DNA from: Prototheca cutis
Lineage: Eukaryota > Chlorophyta > Trebouxiophyceae > Chlorellales > Chlorellaceae
DNA: 64,000 nucleotides
Direction of reading: 5' to 3'
NCBI GenBank assembly: GCA_002897115.2
Contig: BCIH01000012.1
Location: forward strand, 568,202 to 632,201
The position numbers and the translations under genes are program-made. Position 1 is the first letter of the stretch. Every line of letters starts with the position of its first letter. Positions 22,241 to 34,500 of this stretch are shown here, piece by piece. The notes below the pieces were generated by a model. That model did not search any database. It was not told the DNA's origin and saw only the letters and a program-made list of their open reading frames with translations.

Positions 22241-22513
22241 AGGCTCACTCAGTACAGTTTCCCGTGCATCGCATATCGCGATTCGTACGTGATGGAGGCC
22301 TTGCTTGGGGTGCGGGTAGTAGCTCAAGACGACTGTCCTCCTGATACTACGACACAGCAGGAGTCAGAGCCCATGCCAACTGCCGCGGCAGGCGCGACCA
22401 TCTTCTACTCAAAGCGCAAAATTCATTCATGCAAGGGAATGATTTGCAGTCAGATGTTGAAGAACGGGATGCGGATATCAAGTCTGTCTGCCAATGAGGC
22501 GACATTTGCTGCG

Positions 22514-23105
22514 TACTGTGCAGGGCAAAAATGATGAAACATGCCGAAATTCGTCGACTCCCACCTGCACAGCAGGGGCATGTTTTTCAAACAAAATGCC
22601 TGTTGGACCGCATTCCCTTGCCTCGTCGCTCAGAGGATGAGTTGGGTTCCTTCCTTGCAGCAGGGCAGGTCGTGCAAGGAGCAGACGCCCACGGTGCTGT
22701 GCCATCAGCTGGTGCTGCACTGACAAAGACTACCACACCCCGAAAGGCGAGCATCGTCTCTGGAACAGAGACTTGATGGCGTGTCTGAACATGAGGCACA
22801 TCGTGCAGAGCCTGCGGAAGACCAGCAACCAGCCTCAGCGCTTTCAGCACCGCAGTGCTGATGAACATCCATCCATCCATCCATCCTGGGGGGTTATAGC
22901 CTTCCCAACTGGGGGTGGGAAACCCCGGGGCTCCTTCCCTCCCCCNGGAAGGGAAAGGAGGTGGTCCATCATTGAGGTGGTCCACCNTCCTATTGCCTTG
23001 CAGAGTGTGAAAATTTTCAGGCCATTCGTGATGCCCAGTAAACCCCGGGGTGATGTGACGCTGTTGCTGGCTGAGCTGGTTGCATTATTTTTGCCCTGCA
23101 TGGTA
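22514..23105 (+). mobile_element. Non-autonomous Fanzor-derived TIR element, copy 1
   Basis: A 588-base element bounded by TA dinucleotides at 22514-22515 and 23104-23105. Left end CTGTGCAGGGCAAAAATGAT and the reverse complement of the right end CCATGCAGGGCAAAAATAAT form an imperfect inverted repeat (21 of 25 match). TA target duplication and inverted repeats are the mark of Tc1/mariner-type elements. On the plus strand the broken frame reads WNRDLMACLNMRHIVQSL (Asp codon 22770-22772), the RuvC III region of a Fanzor, with a 2-base shift upstream relative to copy 3. Beyond it lies a hairpin-rich tail (22920-22986) and a conserved end block. It lies between the S4 gene 5' end and the SRP68 3' end and has no intact protein. 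Confidence 0.85.
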
Positions 23106-23211
23106 CAGCGGAACATGGCAGCAGCCGTACCCAGAGTCGGTTGATCAATCCAGGTGGGAGATCCGCCAGCGCAGACAAGCTGTGACTTGGGCCCCCTGAC
23201 AAACAAGCGTA

Positions 23212-26197
23212 TCACCGGCCTCCCCAGCCAAACAGACGGCCGATGGTGCTGGCACCTGCCTTCTTGCCCAGCCGGTGGTCCAGAGTGGGNACAGTGATGT
23301 AAGAAAGCGCGGCATCCAGCACGATGGGCCGGATGGGCATGGGCTCGGGAGCAGGCGGGATACTNTGTGCGTGTGTGTGTTGGGGGTGGGGAGGATATGT
23401 GGGTGGGTGGAGACGGACAGGATCGTTGCGGGGAAGACACAGCAAGCACACAAACAGAAGCATTGCCGAGCCCAGCCCTCTGTACTCAACCCCCCCAACC
23501 CCTTCCCCCCCCACACACACCACCACCACCGAAAAAGAAAATACCGTGCGATGCGTGCAGATGCTTTTCCNTCGGCGACAAATGGCCGTGGGGCATCGAG
23601 ATTGTCGACCAANAATTCTGGGAACCGCGCCAGTCCAGTCGTCGTCTCGCCGGCCTCCTCGGCCAGCGCCAAATTCGCCACGCGGTCCGACACGCCTGCC
23701 GCAGCGGCCGCGTCTTCCGTCGCCAGCTCCGCCGCTGCCACGGCCCGGAAGGCCCGTGTGGAGGTCTGCAGTGCCCGGAGCTCCGCCACTGCTGCTGCAT
23801 CCACGCGCTCGCAGTCCTGCGCAGTGGTTGTGAGGGTTGAGGATATGTGATGTTCTGGTTGGGGGGACAAGTGACATACGAACGACGCACAGGCAATCTC
23901 AGTTGTAGTATCATCGCCATCAACAACACAAACTCCCCTGAAATACAATTTCCCGCCAAAACTTGCCAACCATACCTCGTGTGCGCGGATGGCCCGCGTG
24001 GCGAGTTCGCCCGCCCGGGCAAACAGGCTCGCAGCTTCGCTCCAGCTTCCGGCAAACAGGGACATGTGCCCCACCGCCGCGCAGCGCTCTGCAGTGTACT
24101 GCTCCCTCTGTCATGTTGCGTGTGGATGATTGGTGCAGTGGTGAGTGGGTGGATCGTGCCTGTTTAGCACAGGCAGGCAGTCTTGCTGGAAAGCGGACTC
24201 TTGGAAGCAACCCGCAATGCAGGCAGTTCCCGGAAGATGAAGACACGCAGGTACACCATATCCCACCCCCCTTTCTTTCTTTCCAAAACAGCACACAAAT
24301 AAAGACCCACCAGGGCTGCAGCACGGTCCATGACGCCCTCGCCGAGCGCACCGCCCAGTTCAGCCGCGAGGTCGTGCAGCTGCTGGGCAGCTTCCAACAG
24401 CGAGTCGAGAGCGCGCACGCTCTCCTCCGGCCGGCGCTCGGACCCTGTCCGGTGCTGCTGCTGCTGCGCGGTCTGGGACCCCCGGGTGCCCGCGGAGACG
24501 GCCAAGCGCCGCCGCGCCGCAGCCGTCCGCCGAGCGTCGGCGAGCCGGAGCACGGCGCTGCCCCGCTCAAGAGTCAAATCCAGCACGCGACCCTGGACGA
24601 CACGGCCCAGCAGCTCCAGCTCGGCCGCATCGCCGTCGAGCGCCGCCGCGGTCTGGGTCGCGTCGCGGACCGCGCCGTAGCCATTGATCGCGCGCTCCAA
24701 CGTCGCCACCTGGCGCTCCAGCAGCGCCGCGCCGTCGCCGTCCATCGCGTTTTCCCTCACCTCCCGGTCCAACGCCTGGGTTTGAATTGGATGAAAGATG
24801 TATGACGGCGGATCTGTGATGGGACTGTTCACGTTGTTTTCATCTGCAGCGGTCCGTCTGCTGGGCACCCAGGAAGAACCGCATGCATGCATGCACGCAT
24901 GCACGCTCCACCTTTTCTGAAACACAGCAAAAAACCAGACCAAAATTCCCCATCCCCAACACACCTCGGCCTTGAACAGTTCGACCCCCACACGGGCGTC
25001 CTTAACGGGCACTTCCCACCCGCCCCAGGCAAACAGCGTTGTGGTGGGCGCGGCCTCGCCCTCTTGAGCAGGTGCTACTCCTGGCTGTGTGCCCGCTGCC
25101 GCCGCACCCGCAACTGACTGGCTCTCGAGCGCGGCCAGCGCGGCTTCCAGCTTGGCCAGTGCCTCAGCCGCCGCCGGCCCCGCCGTGCGGCCCTGACGCT
25201 GCGCCTGGTACGCACAGAACCGGGCGCGCGGCTCAACACGCTCCAAGAAATAGCGGCAGGAGGTCTGAAGCGCCGGGGTCGCGCCGGGTGCGAGGGCGAT
25301 CGACCGCAGGGCGTTCGCCGCGGTGGCAAGTTCCAGCCCCGCGGCGGACCAGTCGGCGCCTCGCTCGGCGCCCAGCGTGCCACGAAGCATGGAAACGTAA
25401 GCGTCCGCCTGGGCGCGCGTGGCATCGTCGCACCTCGCACCACACAGTTCGCGCAGCTCGGCCGCATGCGCCGCAGCCTTGGCCAGCCGCCGACGGCTGT
25501 GCGCTGCAGTAACGGCACCGCCCGCGCCGGCCTCGGCGTCATTCTTCAGGTCCATGGCGTGTGCCCAGGCGCGCTCCGCCGCCACCAGCGGGATGTGCAG
25601 ATGCCTGTGTGTGCATTTTGGGGGTCCAAGCAGTTTGGGGTTCAAGGGCGACTTCCACGTTTCCCATGCGTGCACGCAAAGGTCCAGGGAAAGATCAGTC
25701 CCTGCATCTCTCATGCGCACAGCAATGAAGGGGTGTTTCCAACAATCNCACGCTCCCTGCTATCTGCTTGCCTCTCATCGGTGATGGCTGCGGCGTCGAG
25801 GTGCTTCTTCTGGTACTTGGCGCGGCCGTGCAGGAACTTGAGGCCCTTGTAGATGCGCCTGAGCCGGCGGGAACAGTACTGCCTGCACCGGGAACGGGAA
25901 GAGCGTCAACGTATCAACGCGGAATCCCCTGGAACACCGCGGATTGCCCCAGCAACCCAGCAAAGGGCTGGGTGATGGCAGGCTGCCCCCCGGCAGTGCA
26001 GGCGTGCGATCCGGCGAGCACACGTCCCCGCCCCATCCCAAATGTATCGGATCGCACCTGTATCGACTAAATTCCTGGTGTTTCAGGCCATGCATGCTCT
26101 GGGCCTCCTGGACCGTCTGGAGGATGGGCACGGCCAGCACCGGCAGTTCCGGCGTGACAGCCGCGGGGCCCTGCTCCATCGCTTCCACGCCCTCCAT
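23212..26197 (-). CDS. SRP68: Signal recognition particle subunit SRP68
   Basis: Several exons follow the SRP68 fold in order. Exon 1 (26059-26197): MEGVEAMEQGP to ILQTVQEAQSMHGLKHQEFSRYR. Exon 2 from 25882: QYCSRRLRRIYKGLKFLHGR. Then about 25030-25600: LVAAERAWAHAMDLKND, HSRRRLAKAAAHAAELREL, ERVEPRARFCAYQ and FAWGGWEVPVKDARV. Then about 24320-24770 (VREN to coiled Ala-rich helices), 23975-24110, 23585-23825, and the last exon RPIVLDAALSYITVPTLDHR ending IGRLFGWGGR, the conserved C terminus that binds SRP72. The complex delivers ribosomes with signal peptides to the ER. Introns near 24800-24960, 24110-24320 and 23340-23580 are low-complexity. Two single Ns (23571, 23613) lie in the exon/intron border region. 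Exact middle joins are not all verified. Confidence 0.93.
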
Positions 26198-26620
26198 GGC
26201 GGATAGGGTGACAAAAAAATGAAGCGCAAGCGATCGGCCGTACCTGGGTGGGGGCAGCCCAATGAATGTGGCGACCGGCCACTGGTGACGGCCGTGCCTT
26301 GTCTCTGCCCCGATTGCGGGGGCTGGGTGCGTAGCCAGCTCTCATGAGTGCCCACCTCCATCAAACGATGTTCCAGATGCTGATCGCGAACTGAACCAAA
26401 TCCATGGCTTTAAATGAAATTAAGCAGTGATGATATAAATACATGTTCTGATGATGAGAGTGGCGCGAGTGAGACGACACTTGTTTACTTGGGGATGGAA
26501 ACCATGCACTGTCACCAGGGCCATGTTGGATGTCTGTTGCACGAGACTCGCCAAAACGTGCCCAGGCTGCGGCTCGCACTCCAGTCCATATCACGCAAAG
26601 ACATCTTCATGGCATCCTCA

Positions 26621-28150
26621 TCAGCGCCTGCGCAGCTTTGCAGGCGGCACAGGCTCGCTTGGCGCGGGGCGCGGTCGCCCGTCGGCCTCGGCTGTCTGCG
26701 CGATGTCACGCTTCAACGCGCCCCTCTCTGCAGCTGCCGATGAGGCTGCTGCGGCACGCATCACTCCGGTCAATCGCATCAGTGTGTGGAGGTGCGAGGG
26801 CACCTCGGCCGGTCGCAGCGCCTTGCGGTACGGCAGCACTCCTGCTGCCCGAGCGGCGATGCCGCGCGTCACGGCAGCCAGCTTTGCCCGCAGCGCAGCT
26901 GGGCCCACGCCCACAGCTGCCGCCACGGCCTCCAGCCCAGGTCCGGGGCCCGGAGACGACATGNCTGCTGCCAGCGCCAGGGCGCACCCCGCCGCCAGAG
27001 CTGCTCGCTGCGGTGTCGCCGGCTCCTCCGCCTCGAGCCACGCCAGCACGAGCTCCGCATCCCGCCGTAGAGTTTTCAGCGAATGACTAACACGCTCAGG
27101 GGTGCTTCCGGTTCCATCCCACGCCGGGGACAAGTGTGCTCCGGCTCCCGTGTCCAGCCGCTCCACGCATGCAGCCACGATCCGGTCGGCTCTCAACGCC
27201 GGGGGCCGGAGATCAAGCGCCTGCATCTCCAGTTTGGGGAAAGGGTTTTGGGTTCAGCGTCACGGTTATCGCAGCTACGAGCAATGACAGGGGGCTAACG
27301 ATCCACTTCCTACCCCGCGCACACCCCAAACTCTATCATGCGGCCTCAACATCCCGTCCAGCAGTCGTACCATGACCAGCACGCGGTAGGCTCGGCCGAC
27401 GCGAGTGGGGTCGGCGTTCAGCACACCCGCAACGTCTGCCAGTGTGAGTGGCGCGCTTTCCAACCGACACGCGGCATACAGCAGCCCGCCGACACCCGCC
27501 TCGGTGCCAAGGCCGCGCAGGCCTAGCGCTCGCGCCCGGGCAGTCAGCGCTTCGGCCGCCCGTTCTGCTTCCCCAGGCAGGCCTAGAGAAGCTGCAGCAG
27601 ACCGCAGCCGGGCCCTGATCCTCGCCTGCATGGGAATATAACGCGGGGGAAGTGAACTAACTTGGGTGGGGGGATGGAGGAGAAGGGTGGGGGGAGACAC
27701 AGGCTGTGCCAGTGCTGGTGCTGGAGCTCCTTGTCCTTGGGCTCGGACCGCCTTCCTGTTGCGCACAAAAAAATGGCCCCACCCAAACAACACACAAATA
27801 CACGCGTACCTCGGTCTTGTTGTCGCCATGTCGGGGATTGCTCCTCGAAGAGGNTGCCCCTGGCGCGGGAACGGCGCTGCCATCGTCCCCCGGGTGCAGG
27901 TGGTGGCCTAGAGGCCCTGTTCCGGGCGGACCCCACTCCAAGTCCGCCACGAGGGTCTCGCCCTCTTCCTCCAGAACATTGCCACACGACTCGCACACCG
28001 TGCTCCCTTCCCACAAGTCATATTGTGTGGCCTGGTGCCCACAGGAAGGACAGGGCTTGGGCTGAACAGAAGGCGCCAGGCTGGCGATGGCGGGCGAGTG
28101 CCCGCCGCCCGGGATGCGTCAGGAGCAAGCTGATCCGGGGTCCGCTGGCG
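26621..28150 (-). CDS. TFIIB-like general transcription factor (TFIIB/Brf/PBRP type)
   Basis: A zinc ribbon is seen near 27960-28060: CPSCGHQATQYDLWEGSTVCESCGNVLEEE. Two cyclin-like repeats follow in later exons. The first (27290-27640) reads RARLRSAAASLGLPGEAER, GLGTEAGVGGLLYAACRLES and LADVAGVLNADPTRVGRAYR. The second (26621-27230) starts RPPALRADRIVAACVERL and ends KLRRR at the stop. This order, ribbon then two cyclin folds, is that of TFIIB, which places polymerase on promoters, and its relatives Brf and plant-specific TFIIB-related proteins. The second repeat is divergent and Ala-rich, so which subtype this is remains open. No ATG precedes the ribbon in frame without crossing a stop, so a short upstream exon is missing from the model. 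Confidence 0.75.
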
Positions 28151-28488
28151 AGGCCGTGTCATCGAGTTCTCATGATGAGCTCGTTAAACACAGGATTAAA
28201 TGTATCATGGCTTGAAAATGCCCAGATCGCTTTTCCACTGGCAACCAGCAGTTGTGGAGTCCCGGACATGCGTGGTAGCGCAAAAATTGCCACGAAAAGT
28301 AGGCTGCGGATGTGTCGGACGTTGAGGGGATCTCGATACCTTCCCCAGACACCCAGTCAGACAGCCCACGCAGCAGCCCCCAAGTTTGCTTTCTTACAAA
28401 GCATTGCCTCACTGGAGTGCAGTGAACACAAATTGCGTAACTGCCTGCCACCTTTGTCTAGCTCGTGCACGACCCATCACCAGGCAGG

Positions 28489-29755
28489 ATGTCGGGGGAC
28501 TTGAAGGTCGGGTTCATCGGCGCGGGCCAGATGGCCGAAGCCCTAGCTCGTGGGTTCATCGCGCAAAACATGGTCAAGCCCGAGAACGTTGTATGCACCG
28601 ACCCGGTGGAGGTCCGCAAGGAGGTGTTCAAGTCCTTTGGCGCCGTGCCCGTACAGGGAAACCACGAGGTAAGTGCTGCTTGCAGGTGGTGGTCTTCACG
28701 TGTGGGGTAGGGTCGCGTCTTGGCACCAGGTCACTGGATGTGAAAAAACAACAGGCTGGTGATATGTTGCATGTGCTGAGATCGTTCATGGATGGGGATT
28801 GTCTATGCGCAGGGTCTGCTGGCCCAGCGGCAGCAGTTCTAGAGCCGCTTCCACCAGTCGCCTCACAACAGCCTTGCCCTAGTGTGGGGATCCAACCTCA
28901 CCAACCCCCCCCCCCCCCAAACGCACACAAAAAGGTGGCCGAGGCGGCCAAGGTTATTTTCGTGGCAGTCAAGCCTCAGTATGTGGGCGTGGTGCTGCGT
29001 GAGATTTCGCCGCAGTTGACCGGCGACCATCTGATTGTGTCCATCGCAGCCGGTGTGACCCTGGNGGCGCTGACCGAGGCGGCAGGTCCCCGGGCCAAGG
29101 TCATCCGTGTGATGCCCAACACGCCGTGCCTGGTAGGCGAGACGGCCAGTGCCATGTGTCTGGGCCGCAACGCCGCGGACGCCGACGCCGCCTTGATCCA
29201 CCGCCTGTTCGAGGCCGTGGGCCGCATCCACCGAGTGGATGAGCACCTCCTGGGCGCCGTTACGGGGCTCAGCGGGTCGGGCCCGGCCTACGTTTTCATG
29301 GTCATCGAGGCTCTGGCCGACGGCGGCGTTGCTGCAGGGCTGCCGCGCGACGTTGCTCAGGCCCTGGCTGCACAGACCGTTCTCGGATCGGCCAAACTTG
29401 TCCTTGAGACGGGCAAGCACCCAGGGGCCCTCAAGGACATGGTCACCTCCCCTGCCGGTAAGGTTTTGTATTGGATTTATATTATATGATTTCATGTTGT
29501 AGAGTGTTATTTTTCTATATCTCGGTGTGTAGTATTGTTTGTCGCTGCTTTTGCACGGCCCAGCCCCTGGGGAGTCATCTTTGTTGCGAAATGTATATAT
29601 ACGTGCATATCGTGCTTAAAAGTACCGGCTTGAACAACAATTCAACAGGCACAACGATCGCGGGCGTGCACGAGCTGGAAAAATCTGGTGTCAGGGCGGC
29701 ATTCATGAACGCCGTCACCGCCGCTGCGCAGCGCGCCCACGAGCTGAGCAACTGA
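28489..29755 (+). CDS. P5CR: Pyrroline-5-carboxylate reductase
   Basis: Three exons (28489-28668, 28935-29457, 29649-29755) give 269 residues, the usual size. The NAD(P)-binding start is [18 protein letters not shown]. Then come [47 protein letters not shown] and, in the C-terminal dimer domain, [24 protein letters not shown], followed by [21 protein letters not shown] across the last intron. The enzyme reduces P5C to proline, the last step of proline synthesis. Intron 1 has a C tract followed by ACGCACACAAAAAG at its 3' splice site. Single N at 29065 does not matter. Confidence 0.97.
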
Positions 29756-31514
29756 GGGCCTGGGCTCGCTGTGCTTCCACCACATCCTCGGCCATTGCGA
29801 GGNCCGAAAGGGGGGGAGTGTGGTAGCGATGACCGCTTGGTCTCGTATAATTGCATCCCTTCTAGACTGCCTGCTTCAAGCAGTGCTGTCTGCACNGGAG
29901 GCAGAGCTGTCCCAAGTCTTGCCAAGGTCCCCCAGCCTGGCAAGAACTGCCTTTTGTAGAGTCCTTCCTGAAAATAGATTCTTCTGCCAGTGAATCCTGA
30001 AATACATTCCTGGTGATCATCTGAATTTGTAGAGAANAAAAGACTCGTCGTTGGATTCCCGAATCCCCCGGCAAACGATTATCGGGGGTGGCGAAACGGG
30101 AATTTTTCAATTTTCCATTGACAGTCCCGGGATGAGGTAGTCGGGGACCTTTCCTCGGCGATTGGGACCACCTTCCCTTGTCGAGGATAACCCGTACCCA
30201 ACCAACTCTCGTCGAGTTGCATTCAAAACAATAAAATGCATGTTCTGTACTAGTGCCTGTTCATTTGCCTGGACTGCATTGATCTTCGGGGGCCCACCCC
30301 GACACCTCACCGACGGAATCCCCAGAGGCCCATCGGGGGGTGTCCACCCACCTGGCAGCAGTGCAGCCGCCTCACGCCTAGGACCCTTGTGCTACATCCT
30401 ATATATTTATAATGATGTTACAAGGCTTTTAGGGTCTTCCTGGACGCCGAGACTCGGCCCCTGAGGCTCCCCGGCGCGGGCTGGTGGTGGTTGGTTGGCA
30501 CCCGGCCCCTCGGCACCTCCATCCCCGCGGGAGGCCCGGCAACAGGCAGTAGCTTCACCCACGCCTCGCTCCGCGCATCAGAACGCCTCGGGTGTCATTT
30601 GGTTCTCCTCGGACATCACACGACGGGTCTGGCGCCCACGCAAGGCTCAGACACCTCATGGCTGAGTTGAATCCCAGCAGCAGGTGGGGGCGCCGGGAAC
30701 TGTGCCCCACTGGCAACAGTATGGACGTGCTCACTAGGCTCAACCCTTGAAAGAACACTGCTCAGCACACCTGTCTGCACTTTCTTCGCAGGTCGGCATG
30801 CACGACACCTTGGAGTCAGGGCTTGTTGGATGCCCGGGGTGGCGAGGAGGCTTCTGGCCTCCGTGGCTCGGGGCTGCTCTCATCAGCAGACCTGGGTCCG
30901 CTCCTGGAAGGCCTGCCCCAGCTGCCCGCGCTCGCACGTGTGTCTATGGGGGCTGTGCNTGGAAGTGTTGTTGTCTGTCCAGACGCCAGCCTGTCAGTGT
31001 GTTTGCAAGTAGAAAGTGTGTGCATGGAGGCAGGTTGTCACCAGGATTTGAGGTCCGGCATCCATTCACCTGGAATGTCAACCCCCATTTATTTCCCATC
31101 CGCATTGTTACAGGGTTGGATAGCTTGCTGTTCAGCAGTCCGCGACTCCGGGCATTGATGGATGTCGAGTCCCCGAGAACGGCAGCAGCTGGGGACAATA
31201 GCACCCGGCTCTCCCATAAGCGGACCTGGGGTGCGTTCGTGCCGACATGCAGCTTGGGAGAATTTTCCTATTTCTGTGTGTGTTTTTCCTGAGTTGGGTA
31301 TACAAAATGCTGAAGTCACCCCACCCAAAAACCACACCAGCTTCAACCCACACACACACACACACACAACACAGAGGCATCGGCAGCTGCTCCTTCTGCG
31401 GGCACACATTCCACGGCTGGCCAGTCACTACCAGGCGGGCCCCGACTGCAGCCTGGCAGTGGCCGTGGCTCCGGTGCCACAAAGGCACCACGGCTCAGTG
31501 GTTTAGAGCCCCGA
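29756..31514. other. Intergenic or AP2 5' region
   Basis: No complete gene. Near 30060-30095 a C5/G5 inverted repeat could fold (CCCCCGGC...CGGGGG). At 30792-30935 an open frame after a TTCGCAG acceptor reads LLDARGGEEASGLRGSGLLSS and ends at a GT donor, so it may be an upstream exon of the AP2 gene. A (CA)n run lies at about 31347-31366. Confidence 0.4.
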
Positions 31515-34500
31515 ATGCTCACGGGATTTGTCCCCGTGGCTCAAAAGCTGTCCGAGGACTTAGGCCAGGAGCTGAGTCCAGTGGATGTGCTGACGAGGCA
31601 TGATTCTGGGCTGAGTTCCCTGCTCCGTGATTCGGCGGCCGGCGCCGGCGAGGACGGCGCATCCCGGTCGAGTACGCCCCGCAGCACGGCAGCTGGCGGG
31701 CAGCAGAGCGGACACGGGTTTGATGGACCTGGCGCCCTGCACCAGCCTCATTACCCTCATCCTCAGCAGCATGCGCCGCCCCAGCCGTCGCGACTGTCCC
31801 GCCGGCTCGAATCCCGGGCCAAGGAGAGTGGCGGGCATGCCGGACCAGGCGCCGCAGAGGTCNTAGGCTCGACGCCGTCTGCGGCTCCGGGCCGGGATCG
31901 TCAGCAGGGCTTAGTGTCCCGGCGGCGGCCCCTCATCCCAACCAAGAGCGCCAAGGCNGTTCCCACAGGGGAANGCGGTGTCTTCACGTCCCTCTTCCGT
32001 GGTGTCACAAAGCATCGGCTGACCTTGAGATATGAGGCGCACTACTGGGACGCCTCTTTCAAGAGAGAGACCAAGGCACGTCCTTTTTGTGTGTATTGAA
32101 GGGGGTGGAGGGGCTTCTGCTCCTAATTGTTTTCCCTGGCGGGTGGGAGTGCGCGGATGGGTGGAGGGGCTTCTGCTCCTAATTGTTTTCCCTGGCGGGT
32201 GGGAGTGCGCGGATGGGTGGAGGGACTGCTTTGCCCATGCAGCCCTTCCTGCCTCTTCCTGGCCCACATANTTTGGAAGCAACAGGGCTGGGCGGCTGAC
32301 ATCTATACAGCACGGTCCACCGCTCGATTCACTCAACTCGGCGCCAAGTCCCAAATGGCAAACAATGCAGGGGCGTGGTGGCCGCACGCGGGGCAAGCAA
32401 GTCTACTTGGGAAGCTACATGAACGAAGAGGACGCGGCCCGTGCCTACGACCTGGCTGTTCTCGCTTTCTTGGGCACCGATGCCATCACCAATGTGCGTG
32501 TGTGTGTATGCTCTTCCCGGCGGTTAGGATGCAAGATGCGACCAGGGAGGGAGGAACAGGAACCTGCCCATCCCCGTTGCGGAAAAAGATAAATGTGGGG
32601 CTCTTCTGCACACAGTGCTGCCGGGGCCCAAGGCCCTGGGGTTCTTCTCACGCAGGTCCTCCCGCATGCAGCTGAGGGAGGCCTGNAGCCCTGTAAACGA
32701 CACCAATTCAACTCCTCTCACCNCACAGTATCCGTTAGAAGATTACACGGAGAGTCTGGTGGAGATGGAGGGCCTGTCCAGCGATGAAGTGGTGTCCCGC
32801 CTGCGGCGGGGATCTGTCGGCTTTGCACGGTGCGTGCGGCTTGCTTGTTGATGGAAATTTTTTGGACTCGCAATGTCTGCCTTCAACANGTCCTCCCTGA
32901 TTGCTCGGCAATCCCCGCCAGCTTTCAAGGCTGCCNTCCGTTGACCCTGGATTCTGCAATTTTCTCCACAAAAAAACTCCCCCAAAACGATAACTCACAG
33001 GGGTGCCTCGCAGTACCGGGGGGTGACNAAACATCACCAGCACAACAAGTGGGAGGCTCGGATTGGGCGAGTGGAGGGCAGCAAGTACGTCTACCTGGGC
33101 ACCTTTGAGAGCGCCGAAGAGGCAGCCAAGGCCTACGACCGGGTGGCAGTCAAACTCCGAGGGCGAAAGGTCTGTGGAGTATTTGGATGCATGGATGCCT
33201 TGACTCTAGCTTCGTGGCCTATTTGCATGCGCAATGGAACGGTGTTATTGGATGTTTTCTGGACCACCGTGACCGACAATTACCGTGGGCCTGCTTTAGG
33301 TTAGTGNGTGTTGAGACCGAGGCAATCTTGTTGCCCCCTCCCCTCACAATCCATCCATCAACCCCGCAGGCCATCACCAACTTCAAGTTGTCGGATTACG
33401 AGGACGTGCTGGCCAACCCAGACATTGTGGACCTCGGGCCCATGCTGGGCATGGCCAACGGTGCGCCCGGCGGCGGCGCAATGCCCGCCGGTCGCTCTGC
33501 AGCAGGGAGCCGCCGGACTGCGGCGCAGCCCCCCAACTCGTCTGCTGCCCCCGACGACTTGGTGGGCCGAGTGCCAGCGCCGTACCCGGGGTCGTTTGTC
33601 TTTTATCCGGGCGCACCGGGAGGCATCATGTATGCCAGCCCTCCCAAGGACCCTANTGCCACAGAAGAGGCCGGCACCCAATCCCAGCACCAGGGCATAC
33701 CGCCGCTGCATCTGCACCCCCAGGCCGCCGCACTCTTCGCTGGAGCACATGATCATGCCTCCAGTCAAGCGCTGCTGCATGACCAGGTGCCCCTCTGGCC
33801 TCCACCGGGGGCCTGGGCCCAGCCAGCTGGTATGGTCGGCCAGGGCCCGGTGCATGTGCCGCTGTGGCTGCAGCAGGTGCCACACCTTCCGCCGGGCTTC
33901 CAGCCGGCCATCGGGCCAAGCGAGGCACAGCTGCCCGTGCCGCCACCGGAAGGCAANGGGGTCGGAGCAGGGGANCTGCCCATCAGGTTCCCTCGTCGCC
34001 CGTCTCCGATCAAGACGAGAGCGGGTACGACAGCCGGGGAGGTGAGTGGACCCAGGGAAAGCCTTCCGCAGCCGCAGAGACAAGCGCGTGATGGGTCTGA
34101 CCAGCCGCAAGCTGCTCCCCGCAGCGCAACGGCACCGCCCTTGCCAGCACAGGGCCTTACACCGCTGGCGGCCTGCATGCTGTCCCCGCTTGGTCTTCGT
34201 GACCTGACGCGGCAAGGGTCTTCCACCGTCGCCTCGCTCGTGGCCGGCGGTAGCATCACAGACGCTGAGTTCTGGAGCGCCGTGCAGGTACGTGTTGCAA
34301 GGGAGTTGGTGACCGGCTGAACGCGGAGGGACCTTGGGCGGGATTGGCCACGTCGGGAATTAGAATGGGGGANAGAGATTTCGGCACCGTGGCTTCCGCG
34401 CAGATACCAGATATGGTGAACCCTTGCAGCCATTGCCATCTCCTTCTTCCTGCCTCACCGCTTGTTCATGCCTNGTTCCTTGCAGTGGCTTGATGCGCTG

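Noticed and set aside
22860..22885. CATCCATC repeats considered as a CRISPR-like or satellite array
   Set aside because: Only a 4-base microsatellite present in the transposon copies and one other place (about 46780); no spacers.
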